From Candidatus Krumholzibacteriota bacterium (lineage in GTDB: Bacteria; Krumholzibacteriota; Krumholzibacteriia; Krumholzibacteriales; Krumholzibacteriaceae): DNA of 5,561 nucleotides. The stretch covers positions 1-5,561 of the forward strand of contig DAOVNN010000199.1 of NCBI GenBank assembly GCA_030630165.1. The letters are read 5' to 3'. This document shows, in pieces, positions 5,527 to 5,561 of the stretch (position 1 is its first letter; each line of letters begins with the position of its first letter). Below the pieces are notes generated by a model. It searched no databases. It was given only the letters and a program-made list of their open reading frames with translations, and had not been told where the DNA came from. The position numbers and the translations under genes were made by a program.

Positions 5527-5555
5527 TTGACCCCGGTTCCCGGCTGTCATAACAT
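5527..5555 (+). promoter_or_regulatory. Possible promoter firing out of the right edge of the window
   Basis: TTGACC (5527-5532) is followed after 17 bases by TAACAT (5550-5555). It matches the sigma70 consensus at five and four of six positions and points away from gatC. It could serve a divergent gene beyond the window, which is not visible here. Confidence 0.3.
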
Positions 5556-5561
5556 CGCCGC

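Noticed and set aside
5407..5550. N-terminal extension of GatC to ATG at 5550
   Set aside because: The added 48 residues have no GatC similarity, and the extension spans the candidate -35 and -10 boxes.

Overview
The window looks like an ordinary bacterial chromosome segment of moderately high G+C. The distal end of a Zn-finger/ECF sigma regulatory cluster meets a complete gatCAB operon tail to tail. A lipoprotein signal peptide and an envelope-anchored anti-sigma factor suggest a diderm bacterium. Shine-Dalgarno sites are strong (AGGAGG, GGAGGTGA) and two genes probably start with TTG. The phylum cannot be read from this window; an uncultured FCB-type lineage is only a guess.

Layout: (1) 1-429, minus strand: 5' part of a lipoprotein gene with WD40-like repeats that runs off the left edge. 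(2) 449-491: an 11-13 bp terminator hairpin for the upstream gene, whose loop carries a perfect TTGACA -35 box of the promoter for the lipoprotein gene. (3) 516-878, minus: a 120-aa three-helix membrane protein of DUF6249 type. (4) 879-1087: AT-rich divergent control region. Two near-identical 15-bp motifs (TTTGAAACGAAAYGG) face away from each other, each followed at ECF-like spacing by TGTCMTA. They are best read as paired autoregulated ECF sigma promoters. (5) 1088-2201, plus: ECF sigma factor and its overlapping Zn-finger anti-sigma factor with two membrane helices. (6) 2202-5406, minus: gatC-gatA-gatB, the GatCAB amidotransferase, with coupled 4-nt and 1-nt overlaps and a sigma70-like promoter upstream of gatC. 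The anti-sigma and gatB stop codons abut with no intervening base (TGATCA).

How it works together: the sigma/anti-sigma pair is a membrane-gated transcription switch. The matching divergent promoters suggest that it controls both its own operon and the DUF6249 gene. The lipoprotein gene has its own housekeeping-type promoter and is probably outside that switch. The gat operon is a housekeeping unit making Gln-tRNA(Gln) and/or Asn-tRNA(Asn). No mobile element, CRISPR array, tRNA or rRNA was seen. The most interesting parts are the promoter architectures and the sigma/anti-sigma/DUF6249 module; no clearly novel system is evident.
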